DNA of 64,000 bases from Chloroflexota bacterium (GTDB lineage Bacteria; Chloroflexota; Anaerolineae; Aggregatilineales; Phototrophicaceae), in assembly GCA_016223085.1 (NCBI GenBank), contig JACRPS010000011.1:180546-244545 (forward strand). Direction: 5' to 3'. The notes below the pieces were generated by a model. It was given only the letters and a program-made list of their open reading frames with translations. It was not told where the DNA came from and did no database searches. Positions 1-8,988 of this stretch are shown here, piece by piece. Position numbers and translations under genes: made by a program. Numbering within the stretch: position 1 is the stretch's first letter; each line of letters begins with the position of its first letter.

Positions 1-1409
1 TCATCGGCCAGCGCGTTTACACGGTCAGCCGCGCCGGGTTCGGTGGCAAAGATGCCGACGGTGCGCCCGCGCAGGTTATTGAAGGTCTCATAGGGGGAGT
101 TCTCCTCGACCAGCAGCCGGTCGCCGTGCAGAAAATATGCGCCGCTGAAGTCCACCCGTTCGGCCAGTGACCAGTCCGGCGCCAGGCCAACGGCCATGTC
201 CGCCTGCCCACCCGCGATCAGATCAGCCGCGTTTTCGACGCTGTTCGGGATAAACTGCACCGTCGAACCCCAGCGCGCCGCCAATGCCTCCGCCAGCGCG
301 CGGTTAAGCGCATCCAGCCGTTTGGCGCTTTCCGGCGCGTCCGGCGGCAGATCAGCCACGCCCGCTACCCGCACCACGCGTCCGGTCTGGATACGTGGCA
401 CCACGTACTGCGCCGGATAGGGAACATCCGTGCCGTACTGAGCCGGTTTTGGCGCTTCATCGCCCAGATTCGCCCAGACCACAAGAGTATCTGCCGGGTA
501 ATTCGCGCCGTTGAAGTTCTTCTGGTGGATTTCGTTCAGCCTGCCCGTCCGGGCCAGGTATTGCAGCGTGCGGTTCACCAGATTGCGGAAGTGAACATCC
601 TGGCGCGGCAGCACGACCGCATACGGCTCCTGCGCTACCGGTTCGCTCAGGAATTTCACCAGACTGGGGTCGGCAATCACCCGCGTGAGCTGCACGCTGT
701 TTTCAACCACGCCGTCCACTTCGCTGGTCAGCAGTCCGGCAACCGCCCGGTCGAGCGTCAAATACTGCTGCACGCTGATGGCAACGCCGGTGCGCTGCTG
801 CCAGACCAGCGCCGCCTGTTCGCCGGGATAACCGATTACCACGCCGATGCGCCGGTTTGCCATGTCGGCCAGCGAGGCCGCGCCGTCGTCGGCACGCACA
901 GCCATCACCTGCTGCGTGGGATAATACGTCTGGCTGAATTCTACCTGCGCGTCCAGTTCGCGGCGGTGCACCTGCGCCGCCAGCAGCATATCCACCGTGC
1001 CGTTCCGCAGCAGTTCCAGCGCCGTCTGCCGTGTGACCTGCACCGGCTCCAGTTCCACACTCCAGGCTTCCGCCAGCGCACGCGCCAGGTCGGCGTCAAA
1101 ACCGGCCACCTCGCCCCGAATGTTCAGTTCGCCAAACGGCGGAAAGTTGTACAGCAACCCCACCCGCACCTGATTATCCCGCTGAATCCGCGCCACCGCC
1201 GACTCCGACAGCAGCGCGTCGCTAACCGCCGCCGAATCCACCGTTGGCAGCAGCGTGGGCGGCACCAGTGTCGGCACCTGGGCTAACCGCGCATCCGCCG
1301 ACAGCGACACCGCCGCCCCTGTCAGCAGCGCGGTGAACGCCACCAAAACAAATACTATCCGTAAGGGCGTACGGCGGTGCGCCCCTACCCGTTTATTCAG
1401 TGATTTCAT
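1..1409 (-). CDS. Tandem extracellular solute-binding protein (family 3), C-terminus cut by window edge
   Basis: The frame is open from an ATG at 1409 to the left edge, giving at least 469 residues. An N-terminal basic stretch and hydrophobic segment (about residues 15-37) look like a signal peptide or anchor. Residues about 72-320 form a complete periplasmic-binding-protein type 3 domain (VRVGLLYNFPPFGELN, GFDADLARALAEAW, DMLLAAQVHRRELD, RIGVVIGYPGEQAA). After a short linker a second domain of the same type begins near residue 345 (VVRVAGVADLPPDAP, ADMAVGLAPDWSLAERVDFS, LRGRTVGIFATEPG). The family binds amino acids or similar polar ligands for ABC import or sensing. The start lies one base after the nadD stop, so the gene is probably the last of the obg-nadD operon. 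No transporter permease is visible. The palindromic repeat at 1361-1388 is read as coding sequence in the signal region. Confidence 0.85.
   Translation of the reverse strand, partial: MKSLNKRVGAHRRTPLRIVFVLVAFTALLTGAAVSLSADARLAQVPTLVPPTLLPTVDSAAVSDALLSESAVARIQRDNQVRVGLLYNFPPFGELNIRGEVAGFDADLARALAEAWSVELEPVQVTRQTALELLRNGTVDMLLAAQVHRRELDAQVEFSQTYYPTQQVMAVRADDGAASLADMANRRIGVVIGYPGEQAALVWQQRTGVAISVQQYLTLDRAVAGLLTSEVDGVVENSVQLTRVIADPSLVKFLSEPVAQEPYAVVLPRQDVHFRNLVNRTLQYLARTGRLNEIHQKNFNGANYPADTLVVWANLGDEAPKPAQYGTDVPYPAQYVVPRIQTGRVVRVAGVADLPPDAPESAKRLDALNRALAEALAARWGSTVQFIPNSVENAADLIAGGQADMAVGLAPDWSLAERVDFSGAYFLHGDRLLVEENSPYETFNNLRGRTVGIFATEPGAADRVNALAD
1361..1388. repeat. GTAGGG-type palindrome (degenerate), inside a gene
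   Basis: A degenerate copy of the dispersed palindrome, beginning GTAAGGGCG and ending GCGCCCCTAC. It lies inside the coding region of the solute-binding protein and encodes part of its basic N-terminus (VGAHRRTPL). Confidence 0.7.
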
Positions 1410-1410
1410 G

Positions 1411-2013
1411 CTACTTCTGTCCGTATACGTTATGAGTCAGGATGTAGTTCAGCACGGCGTCCGGCACGAGATAACGCACACTCAGCCCCTTCCGCAGGCG
1501 GTTGACGATCTCGGTTGACGAAATGCCGATCAGCGGCGCGTCAATCATCACCACCCGCTCCGCCAGCCCTGGCAGCACGTCCTCGTGCATGTACGGCCTC
1601 GCGCCGTCGCTGGGGCGATGCATCACCGCCAGCTTGCACAGGCGTATTAGGTCCGCCGGGCGATGCCAGCGCGGCAGGTCGCGCAGCGAATCGCCGCCCA
1701 TCACAAAATACAATTCCGAACCGGGGTACTGCTGCTGGATGATCTGTACCATGTCCAGCGAATAATGCGGGCCGGGACGGTCAACATCCACCCGCGACAG
1801 CGTAAAGCGGCTGTTGCTGCCAACGGCCAGCTTGAGCATCGCCAGCCGGTGTTCAACCGGCGTGTTGTGTTCGTGCTTTTTATGGGGAGGATTGCCCGCC
1901 GGAACAAACAGCAGGCAGCTTAAGTTCAACGCATCAACAGCGTATTCCGCCAGGATGAGATGTCCCAGGTGCGGCGGATCGAAAGTGCCGCCGAGGATGC
2001 CAACTCGGTCCAT
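1411..2013 (-). CDS. nadD: Nicotinate-nucleotide adenylyltransferase
   Basis: This enzyme transfers AMP from ATP to nicotinate mononucleotide to make deamido-NAD, a core step of NAD synthesis in the cytoplasm. The nucleotidyltransferase signature GGTFDPPHLGH lies within the first 20 residues, and the C-terminal ISSTEIVNRLR matches the family ISST-x-IR motif. At 200 residues the length is normal. I chose ATG 2013 because it overlaps the obg stop by one base (TGATG) and the protein then starts MDRVGILGG. An in-frame ATG four codons upstream (2025) is the alternative. The pairing with obg is common in bacteria and suggests one transcript. Confidence 0.95.
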   Translation of the reverse strand: MDRVGILGGTFDPPHLGHLILAEYAVDALNLSCLLFVPAGNPPHKKHEHNTPVEHRLAMLKLAVGSNSRFTLSRVDVDRPGPHYSLDMVQIIQQQYPGSELYFVMGGDSLRDLPRWHRPADLIRLCKLAVMHRPSDGARPYMHEDVLPGLAERVVMIDAPLIGISSTEIVNRLRKGLSVRYLVPDAVLNYILTHNVYGQK

Positions 2014-3275
2014 CAGTCTGACCATTCAAGTTCGTACTCGCCAATATAGACCGTATCACCGGGGCGAACCCCCGCCTGCTCCAGCGCGGCAGAAATGCCC
2101 AGCGTTTCCAGAATTTGCTGGAAGCGCATGACAGCTTCTTCGTTATCCCAGTAGGTCATGTTGGCTGCCCGTTCGATGCGCCGGCCACTGACGCGGAACG
2201 CGCCGCTGTCCTCGCGGGTGATCGTAAACGGCACTTCTTCGACAGGCAGTTCGTACACCGGCATCTGCTCGACCGGCACGCGCTCCTCCTCCGGCAGCGA
2301 TTCAACCAGTTGGAACATACGCTGCACCAGTTCGCGCACGTTCTCCTGCGTCGCGGCGGAGATCGCCATCGGCTCAATCCCGCGCGCCTTCAGCGCCGCT
2401 TCCACCTGCGGCCAGCGTTCGCGCGCGTCGGGAATATCCATTTTGTTATAAACCACGATCTGCGGCTTCTGTCCCAGCTTTTCGTCATACAGCGCCAGTT
2501 CGCTGTTGATCTGGCTGTAGTCCGCCAGTACATTGTCGCTGGCACCATTCAGCAGGTGAATCAGGGCGCGAGTCCGCTGCACGTGCCGCAGAAAGGCGTG
2601 TCCCAGCCCAACCCCGGCGTGCGCGCCTTCGATCAGACCGGGAATATCGGCCACAACCAGATCGCGGTCGTCGTAAGTGACCACACCAAGGTTTGGCTCA
2701 AGCGTGGTAAACGGGTAATCGGCGATCTTCGGTTTGGCATTGCTGATGACCGACAGCAGCGTGGATTTGCCTGCGTTCGGCACACCGACGATGCCCACGT
2801 CGGCGATCAACCGCAGTTCGAGGATCAGCCAGCGTTCCTGGCCGGGTTCGCCTTTTTCCGAATACTGCGGCGCCTGATTGGCCGAGGTGGCAAAGCGGGC
2901 GTTGCCGCGCCCACCGCGCCCGCCAACGGCGACCACCACGCGGTCATCCGGCTTCACCAGGTCGGCGATCACCGCGCCGGTGTCCGCATCTTTCACGACT
3001 GTGCCGGGCGGCACTTCGATTTCCAGCGGGCTGGCGCTGGCGCCGGTCTGGTTTTTAGTGCCGCCACGCGCGCCGTGCCCCGCCTTAAAATGGGTGCGGT
3101 GCTGGAAGGCTGTCAGCGTGTTCATGCGGGGATTCACCCTCAGGACCACGTCACCGCCCCGGCCACCGTCGCCACCTGCCGGGCCACCGCGCGGCACGAA
3201 CTTCTCGCGGTGCCAGGCAACCGCGCCATCCCCGCCGTTCCCGCTTTGCACGTAGATTTTCACTTCGTCTAACAT
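2013..3275 (-). CDS. obg: GTPase Obg/CgtA
   Basis: Obg is an essential ribosome-associated GTPase that acts in 50S assembly and the stringent response. The 420-residue protein has the glycine-rich Obg domain (residues 1-158, with GGPAGGDGGRGGD), a G domain with G1 GVPNAGKS (164-171), G3 DIPGLIEGAHAGVGLGHAFLRH and G4 NKMD, and a C-terminal OCT domain from about residue 345. All GTP-binding motifs are intact. It overlaps nadD by one base and follows the epimerase gene across a 39-base gap that carries a palindrome. rplU and rpmA, frequent obg neighbours, are not next to it. Confidence 0.97.
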   Translation of the reverse strand: MLDEVKIYVQSGNGGDGAVAWHREKFVPRGGPAGGDGGRGGDVVLRVNPRMNTLTAFQHRTHFKAGHGARGGTKNQTGASASPLEIEVPPGTVVKDADTGAVIADLVKPDDRVVVAVGGRGGRGNARFATSANQAPQYSEKGEPGQERWLILELRLIADVGIVGVPNAGKSTLLSVISNAKPKIADYPFTTLEPNLGVVTYDDRDLVVADIPGLIEGAHAGVGLGHAFLRHVQRTRALIHLLNGASDNVLADYSQINSELALYDEKLGQKPQIVVYNKMDIPDARERWPQVEAALKARGIEPMAISAATQENVRELVQRMFQLVESLPEEERVPVEQMPVYELPVEEVPFTITREDSGAFRVSGRRIERAANMTYWDNEEAVMRFQQILETLGISAALEQAGVRPGDTVYIGEYELEWSD

Positions 3276-3290
3276 TACGGCATATCCTTT

Positions 3291-3318
3291 GTAGGGACAA
3301 ACCGGCGGTTCGCCCTAC
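3291..3318. repeat. GTAGGG-type palindrome between epimerase gene and obg
   Basis: 28-base palindrome with outer arms GTAGGGACAAACCG and CGGTTCGCCCTAC. It overlaps the last codon of the epimerase gene and supplies its TAG stop. In the mRNA it would fold as a hairpin just before obg. Confidence 0.85.
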
Positions 3319-4318
3319 GGGCATCGCAACTCATCCCAATCGTCCGGCTGCCCGGCGCGATACCAGGCAATCGTGCGCCGCGCGCCCTCGCGGAACTCGG
3401 TCGGCACAAACCCAAGTTCGCGCCGCGCCTTTTCCGACGAAACCCGCCAGTTATTATACACATAGGAGCGCAAGTTGAGAGGCCAGAACGGTTCGCTGCG
3501 TGTGAAAACCGCAATTGCTTCCAGTATCCGCGCCGTGTTGATGCCCAGCCAGCCCGGAATCGGCAGGCGCGGCCAGCGGAGGCCCGCTTCCTGGCAGATG
3601 ATGTCAAACGCCTCTTTGTGGGCAATCCAGTCGCCGCAGATATTATAAACCTCGCCCACGCGCCCACGTTCCAGCGCCTTCATCACCCCTTGCGCCACGT
3701 CCTTGATGTAGGCCGGGAAGATGATATAACGCCCGCCGTCTACCTGCATGATGATGCCGCGCATCGGGTCGGTAAAAAACAGCCGGTTGAAGGCATAGTG
3801 GCCGAGCGGCCCGTAATACGCGCCCGGACGCAGCACGATCACTGGCAGGCCGCGTTCCCGCTGGTAACGCATGGCGATCTGCTCCGCCTGCCATTTGCTG
3901 CGCTGGTAAGCATCGGCGGGCTGCGGTGGGTATGTTTCGTCAATCACGTTGGTGGGGTCAGGGTGGCCGATCACAGCGATAGTCGAGATGTGGATGAAGC
4001 GTTCGACACCGGCCTGCGCTGCCGCTTCCAGCACGTTTTCCGTGCCGCGGGTATTGGCCGCCTGGAAAACCTGCTCATCGCCCCAGAAGCGGAACATCCC
4101 CCCGGCGTGAATCACGTACCGGCAGCCCTGCGTTGCCTGCCGCAGCCGGTTGGCGTCGAGCAGATCACCCTGCACAATATCCAGTTGGGGATAACGTTTT
4201 AACCAGGGATGCCGGGCGGGATGGCGGGTCAGTACCCGCACCAACTGTCCTGACCGGCACAGTTCGGGAAGCAGGTGGCGTCCGAGGAAACCCGTACCGC
4301 CGGTGACGAAGATCACGC
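3315..4318 (-). CDS. NAD(P)-dependent epimerase/dehydratase (extended SDR)
   Basis: An extended short-chain dehydrogenase/reductase of 334 residues. The Rossmann motif GGTGFLGRHL is at the very N-terminus and the catalytic YxxxK is present as YQRSKWQAEQ. The family acts on nucleotide sugars, sterol-like substrates or dihydroflavonol-like ketones, and the substrate cannot be read here. I chose GTG 4318 because the protein then begins VIFVTGG, as most family members do, with GAGG 11 bases upstream. A longer reading from GTG 4355 would start inside the palindrome at 4346-4373. The stop codon lies in the palindrome at 3291-3318. Confidence 0.85.
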
Positions 4319-4345
4319 TGTTGACCGCCTCTAAGATCGGAAACT

Positions 4346-4373
4346 GTAGGGACACGGCATGCCGTGTCCCTAC
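4346..4373. repeat. GTAGGG-type palindrome, perfect
   Basis: Perfect 28-base palindrome with 14-base arms GTAGGGACACGGCA / TGCCGTGTCCCTAC, between the epimerase gene and the next gene upstream in its direction. Confidence 0.9.
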
Positions 4374-4385
4374 GTGTCTATTCGC

Positions 4386-5015
4386 CTAATTATCGCGTCC
4401 GCTGACGGCTGGCAGGTCGAGCGACAGCCGCACCAGGCGCGGCGACCGCGCCCCCACCCACCCCGCCGGCAATTCCTGAATAAACGCCTCGATTTTCCAG
4501 CGTTTGTCGCGGCTGTCGTAGGCCATCTGGTACACCACTGCGCCCTCACCCAAATCCTGGGTATGCAGGCGCACGTCACGGCGGCGGTCATAGGTTGCCA
4601 TCCGCCGCTGCGTTTGCGCGTCAATCACCAGACAACGGCGGCCATCTTCGGAAAAATGCCGCACCTGCACTTCGTGGTCGGCGCGCATCACCCCAACAAA
4701 GCGCGGGCTGCGCCCGGTATAATACTGCTGGAACAGTGTCTGATACCGCCGCAGATATGCGCCATTCAGGTATCGGGCCGCCTGCGCCAACTGGCGCGCC
4801 GGGTCTTCCAGCACGCTGGTTTGCAGCCAGTCCAGCGCCGCCAGATAATCGGCGCGGACCTGTTCCACCACGTCATCCGGGGCCATCCACTCGGCTTTGT
4901 GTGCTACTCCGGCGTGAATCCGCCTGAGTTTCCCCAGCCAGGGGATATGTTCGGAATTGCTCAAGGCCATCACCACAATCACCATCAGCAAAACAAAAAC
5001 GAGCGCCCATACCAT
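4386..5015 (-). CDS. Membrane-anchored protein of unknown function
   Basis: A 209-residue protein with one N-terminal membrane segment (VWALVFVLLMVIVVMAL, residues 2-18) and a soluble remainder. The middle (about 45-100) is helical (YLAALDWLQTSVLEDP, LNGAYLRRYQTLFQQYY). The C-terminal 100 residues alternate short strands and end in RDKRWKIEAFIQEL, which resembles NTF2-like or IMS-type domains found at the end of membrane-anchored proteins. I do not recognise the family with certainty. It lies between the response-regulator gene and the epimerase gene on the same strand. Confidence 0.7.
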   Translation of the reverse strand: MVWALVFVLLMVIVVMALSNSEHIPWLGKLRRIHAGVAHKAEWMAPDDVVEQVRADYLAALDWLQTSVLEDPARQLAQAARYLNGAYLRRYQTLFQQYYTGRSPRFVGVMRADHEVQVRHFSEDGRRCLVIDAQTQRRMATYDRRRDVRLHTQDLGEGAVVYQMAYDSRDKRWKIEAFIQELPAGWVGARSPRLVRLSLDLPAVSGRDN

Positions 5016-5091
5016 CGCGCCGCTACCCTGAACCGTATGCCCGTTGTCACAACTCTACCAACAGGGGAGGTAAAACGCAACCGCGAACCGC

Positions 5092-6105
5092 CTAGCGCGT
5101 GTGCTGCTTTAGCGCCATCCAGATGTTCTGCCGCAGCCGCGCCATGCTGACCGGCCTGGTCAGATAGACATCCACTTTCGCTACCGACAGCGCAAATGAC
5201 TGCTGGTTGGTCCCGGCCTGATCGGAAATGACGATAATCGGCAGATCGCGCAGGCTGGTGATCTCTTTCACTTTGCCCAGCATTTCCCAACCGTGCATAT
5301 CGGGAAGCTGCAAATCCATGATGAGCAAATCCGGATGGGTGTCTTCCAGCAGTTCCAGCCCCTGCCCGGCATAACCGGACAGCAGCACGTTGATCCCCAT
5401 CTCCTGGCACAGCTCATAAATAGCGGCCAGTTCGTCCTCGCGGCTACCCACCAGTACCACACACTTGCCCGTCGTCACGCTTGTATCGGTCTGGCTGGCG
5501 ATGATCGTCGCCAGATCGTCCGGTTCGATGCCGTGTTCCTCGGAGGATGGCTGGCCTTCATGCCGTGAGGTTTCGACGAATGCCACGACGGTGCTGCCAA
5601 ACGCCTCCGGCGCTTTGCTGACCAGTTTGCGCTGCACGCTCTCCACCTCGGACAGGTGGCGGAAGGTTTCGCCGTTTTTGCCCAGGATGGCGACCAGATC
5701 GCCGCGTTCCTCGGCAGATAAATCATGGTCCAGACCCAGCCGGGCCAGCAGCGTCCGCACCCCGCCCAGGTATGCTACCGGTAGCGTCGTGTTCAGGTAA
5801 TACGAGCGCTCCCGGTCGCGCATCCGCTGCATGGTCTTCAGTTCAACGTCGTAACGCTTTCCTTCCGGCAGGGCATACAACCAGACGTAGCTGCGGTTAA
5901 AGTGTTCAACCCGGCCTGCCGCCTTCAACTGGTTCAGTTCATAATCGGTGATGTGATGTCCGAAGCGTTCACGCGAGTAGGGGCGGTAGCGCCCGGTCAG
6001 CAAATCCTGCACCCGCGACTCGTCCCACTGCACAACGAACGCTCCGTCAGCCATGATAAAAACGTACTGGCGCGGCACCGGTGAACTGCTATAGACCTTG
6101 CTCAT
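5092..6105 (-). CDS. Unknown N-terminal domain fused to a divergent response-regulator receiver
   Basis: 337 residues. The C-terminal 120 residues are a CheY-like receiver: CVVLVGSREDELAAIY, then the phospho-acceptor in LLIMDLQLPDMHGWEML, VISDQAG, and VYLTRPVSM. The usual Asp pair is weakly kept (SREDE) and the conserved Lys-Pro is Arg-Pro, so phosphorylation may be atypical or lost. The first 190 residues (AFVVQWDESRVQDLLTGRY, YELNQLKAAGRVEHFNRSYVW) match nothing I know. GGAGGG five bases before the ATG supports the start. No kinase is adjacent. The AAA+ ATPase gene upstream is on the same strand. Confidence 0.8.
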   Translation of the reverse strand: MSKVYSSSPVPRQYVFIMADGAFVVQWDESRVQDLLTGRYRPYSRERFGHHITDYELNQLKAAGRVEHFNRSYVWLYALPEGKRYDVELKTMQRMRDRERSYYLNTTLPVAYLGGVRTLLARLGLDHDLSAEERGDLVAILGKNGETFRHLSEVESVQRKLVSKAPEAFGSTVVAFVETSRHEGQPSSEEHGIEPDDLATIIASQTDTSVTTGKCVVLVGSREDELAAIYELCQEMGINVLLSGYAGQGLELLEDTHPDLLIMDLQLPDMHGWEMLGKVKEITSLRDLPIIVISDQAGTNQQSFALSVAKVDVYLTRPVSMARLRQNIWMALKQHTR

Positions 6106-6169
6106 GGAACCCTCCAGCGCCTGCCCCTACCTGGAGCCGGGGCGCTGCTGGTACGGACAACCCCGACAT

Positions 6170-7540
6170 TTACAGCTTCACAAAATACGACGCTGCTGCC
6201 CGGTCAATCATCTCCTTGCTGAGCGCGGGCGGCTGGTTCAAGTAGCTGGCAATGTCAATCATCTGGTTGATCAGATCGCGCGGGTGAACCGCCCGCAGCG
6301 GACGGTCGTGGTTGATGTACCATTCCTTCAGCAGGTAAGCCAGGGCGCTTTCATCATATTTAATGCGCTTCGCCTCGCACACGCGCTTGAAAATCTCCCG
6401 GAACTGTTCGTAGGTCGGGTCGGTAATTTCGATCTTGTGGCGAATCCGGCGCAGGAACGCTTCGTCCACCAGATCGCGCGGGTCAAGGTTGGTGGAAAAG
6501 ACGATCAGCACGAAGAAGGGGATTTCGATCTTGCGCCCGGTATGGAGCGTCAGGAAGTCCACACCCTTTTCCAGCGGCACAATCCAGCGGTTGAGCAGGT
6601 CACGCGGGCGCACCTGCTGGCGGCCAAAGTCGTCAATCAGGAACATGCCACCATTGGCCTTCATCTGGAACGGCGCTTCGTAGAACTTGTTGATGTCGTC
6701 GTATACCAGGTCCAACCCGGCCAGCGTCAGTTCGCCGCCGACCATAATCATCGGGCGGCGGATGCGAATCCAGCGTGGATCGGTGATTAAGCCGGTGCCG
6801 TGTTTCACCTTGCTGTCCTTGTCCGAAAGCTGGTGATTGACGTTATCAAACACACGCACCACCTGGCCGTCAATGTCCACCGCGTAGGGAATCCAGATGT
6901 CATCCCCCAGAATCATCCGCCCAATCGTTTCGGCAATGGTGGTTTTACCGTTGCCGGGTGGGCCATACAGGAAGATGGAGCGCCCGGAATTGACCGCCGG
7001 GCCAATCCGCCCCAGCATTTCCTCGGAAACAACCAGATGATTCAGCACTTCGATCAAATCATCTTCATGGACGACCAGCCGGTCGCGGTTCTGCGCGCGC
7101 ATGGCCGCCAGATACTGATTGAGCGTGACCGGCGCCGGGCCGGCATACTGGGTGCGCTCCATCGCCTCGCGCGCTTTTTCCGAGCCTTTGCTGGAAATCA
7201 CATACTGGTAAGATGATTCGCCAAAGCCGCCGGAGCCGCGCACTTCCACATATTTTTCGCGCTTTAAAAACTCCATAATGTTTTCAAGCACGCCCACGTA
7301 CGGCAGCTTCACGATTTCGCTGATCTCATGACCGGCCATCACGCCGCCCAGGTACAGCACCTTCAGCACCAGATCAGCCACGTTCAGCAAATTCAGGCCG
7401 GTGTCTTCCAGCGTGTTCAGCGCCGGTGGTGCCCAGGCAAAAACCTCCGGCGTATCCGGCTGGCCGAGCGGTGAAGTCTGGCTGAGCTTCTTGATGGTTG
7501 GCTGCTGGCGTGGTAAATTACGAATCGGTTGATCGGACAT
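6170..7540 (-). CDS. AAA+ ATPase with N-terminal winged-helix-like region
   Basis: 456 residues. A helical, winged-helix-like region (about 45-130, VLYLGGVMAGHEISEIVKL, KYVEVRGSGGFG) precedes an AAA+ domain with Walker A GPPGNGKTT (193-201), Walker B MFLIDDFGRQ, sensor-like VFSTNLDPRDLVDEAFLRRI and an arginine-finger candidate in LRRIRHKIE. The C-terminal lid carries HPRDLINQMIDIASYL. The layout resembles MoxR/RavA-type remodelling ATPases, but the partner is unknown. I start at ATG 7540, with GAGGA nine bases upstream. A longer reading from 7570 lacks this support. A strong promoter lies at 7576-7605. Confidence 0.85.
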   Translation of the reverse strand: MSDQPIRNLPRQQPTIKKLSQTSPLGQPDTPEVFAWAPPALNTLEDTGLNLLNVADLVLKVLYLGGVMAGHEISEIVKLPYVGVLENIMEFLKREKYVEVRGSGGFGESSYQYVISSKGSEKAREAMERTQYAGPAPVTLNQYLAAMRAQNRDRLVVHEDDLIEVLNHLVVSEEMLGRIGPAVNSGRSIFLYGPPGNGKTTIAETIGRMILGDDIWIPYAVDIDGQVVRVFDNVNHQLSDKDSKVKHGTGLITDPRWIRIRRPMIMVGGELTLAGLDLVYDDINKFYEAPFQMKANGGMFLIDDFGRQQVRPRDLLNRWIVPLEKGVDFLTLHTGRKIEIPFFVLIVFSTNLDPRDLVDEAFLRRIRHKIEITDPTYEQFREIFKRVCEAKRIKYDESALAYLLKEWYINHDRPLRAVHPRDLINQMIDIASYLNQPPALSKEMIDRAAASYFVKL

Positions 7541-7575
7541 AGGTTTTAATTCCTCGAAGTCGCTTGACAAAACTC

Positions 7576-7605
7576 ATTATATAAGAGCCTTGTTCCTGAA
7601 CACAA
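7576..7605 (-). promoter_or_regulatory. Sigma-70-type promoter for the AAA+ ATPase gene
   Basis: On the minus strand TTGTGT (7605-7600) and a perfect TATAAT (7581-7576) are separated by 18 bases, about 35 bases before the ATG at 7540. Confidence 0.55.
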
Positions 7606-7611
7606 GCGGGA

Positions 7612-7640
7612 TTGAGGCAGAATGGTTTTTACGGTATAGT
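7612..7640 (+). promoter_or_regulatory. Sigma-70-type promoter for the MBL-fold gene
   Basis: TTGAGG (7612-7617) and TATAGT (7635-7640) with a 17-base spacer, 37 bases before the ATG at 7677. It is divergent from the promoter at 7576-7605. Confidence 0.5.
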
Positions 7641-7676
7641 AGTCGGTCACGCTAAAGCAGACCACAACAGATTGTT

Positions 7677-8327
7677 ATGATAGATCGCATCCAATGGTTA
7701 GGGCATGGCAGTTTCTTTATCCAGGGGCCGCCGCTGATTTACATTAATCCCTGGCGGGTTGCCCGGCACACCTTCCACGCCGACGTAATTCTGGTCAGCC
7801 ACAACCATTACGATCATTGCTCGTTGGCGGATATCGAAAAACTGCGCGGACCGGAAACAGTGGTGATCGGCAACGATCTGGTCGCGCGGGAAGTTCCGGG
7901 GTGCAAGGTACTGCGTCCCTGGCAGAGCTTCGCCATTGACCGCGCCAGCATCAAGGGCATCCCGGCCTATTCCCCCAAAAGCTGGCAGCATCCGCGCGAG
8001 GATGGCGGGCTGGGGTTTATCATCTCGCTCAATTACTATGATATCTATTACGCCGGCGACACCCAGCTCATCCCGGAAATGGACGGCATCCGCCCGGACA
8101 TCGCCATCCTGCCGATTGATGGCAACGGCACGCTGACGGTTGGCGAAGCGGTTGAGGTGGTGAAGAAGCTGCGCCCGCGCTGGGTGATTCCAAGCAACTG
8201 GGGGCCACTGACCGAAGGCGCGTCGGAACTGGACGCGATGCAGTTTAAACGCGAGGTCGGCGAACGCGCCGAGGTGATTATCCCGTCTACCCCGATGCGG
8301 CTCACGCCATCCGAATTTGAGCCTTGA
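7677..8327 (+). CDS. MBL-fold metallo-hydrolase (UlaG-like)
   Basis: 216 residues with the metal-binding motif SHNHYDHC (HxHxDH), an early GHGSFFIQG strand and a second-site Asp in YYAGDTQL. This matches the small beta-lactamase-fold hydrolases related to UlaG. Near the C-terminus, where relatives usually have a His, this protein has VIPSNWGP, so one metal ligand may be replaced by Asn. A His is present in KSWQHPRED. The substrate is unknown. It is transcribed divergently from the AAA+ gene and probably alone. Confidence 0.88.
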   Translation: MIDRIQWLGHGSFFIQGPPLIYINPWRVARHTFHADVILVSHNHYDHCSLADIEKLRGPETVVIGNDLVAREVPGCKVLRPWQSFAIDRASIKGIPAYSPKSWQHPREDGGLGFIISLNYYDIYYAGDTQLIPEMDGIRPDIAILPIDGNGTLTVGEAVEVVKKLRPRWVIPSNWGPLTEGASELDAMQFKREVGERAEVIIPSTPMRLTPSEFEP

Positions 8328-8347
8328 TCCTAGCATAAGCGCTAGGA
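8328..8347 (+). other. Small hairpin after the MBL-fold gene
   Basis: Arms TCCTAGC and GCTAGGA around ATAAGC start right after the stop codon. There is no T-run, so it is at best a weak terminator or an RNA-stabilising hairpin. Confidence 0.3.
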
Positions 8348-8490
8348 ACACCTACCGTTTCTCCACAATTCCACCCCGTTTTCCGAATCGTGCAGCGTAT
8401 CGCCTCATAGATCGTGAAACGCTGCGGTGTCTGCCAGGACTAATCAGCATCGTAGTATAGGCGGATGCAGCCAGAGAGGAAGGTAATACG

Positions 8491-8979
8491 ATGTTGGGTC
8501 AGTTACTTTTACAGTGGGGCCGGCGCGGTGTACTTGGCGGTGTATTCTTTATTCTCGTGGTAGGCACGGCTGTAGCGGCGCCAGACTGTAAAACGGTGAA
8601 TGGCTCATTTGTGCTCCAGACCGTAACCGGGCCAGCCTGCACCTCACCAGTCGGTATTTGCACCACAGGCGTTTACAAGGGTGGCATCAAGGGCAATTCC
8701 AGCTTCACCGGAACGAGCTTAATCCCGACGGCAGATACCCCAACCACCTCAGTCCTGATATTAACTGGCGACAACCTGATTGAAACGCCAAACGGAAATC
8801 TGTTGACCAAAGATGCGATTGTGTTTAAAACCAGCGGCAAGGGCGAATTTGCCGAGGTAGACACGATTGTCGGCGGCACGGGTGCCTGGGTGGGCATGAC
8901 CGGAACGCTCACCGCAACCGGGACGTTCACCGAAAGCGGCGGCGAAGGGCGCTACACTGGCGAAATCTGCGCGCCTTAA
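8491..8979 (+). CDS. Secreted protein of unknown function
   Basis: 162 residues. A signal peptide (residues about 1-30, GVLGGVFFILVVGTAVAA) is followed by a Gly/Thr-rich domain of short strands with four cysteines (positions about 32, 51, 58 and 160). A signal, four cysteines and a run of beta strands suggest an exported, disulfide-bonded beta-barrel. The pattern of TGDNLIETPNG, GKGEFAEVDTIVGGTGAW and GMTGTLTATGTFTESGGEG is loosely like allene-oxide-cyclase-type barrels, but I do not assign a function. GAGGAAGG lies upstream of the ATG. Confidence 0.7.
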   Translation: MLGQLLLQWGRRGVLGGVFFILVVGTAVAAPDCKTVNGSFVLQTVTGPACTSPVGICTTGVYKGGIKGNSSFTGTSLIPTADTPTTSVLILTGDNLIETPNGNLLTKDAIVFKTSGKGEFAEVDTIVGGTGAWVGMTGTLTATGTFTESGGEGRYTGEICAP

Positions 8980-8988
8980 CACAAACAC

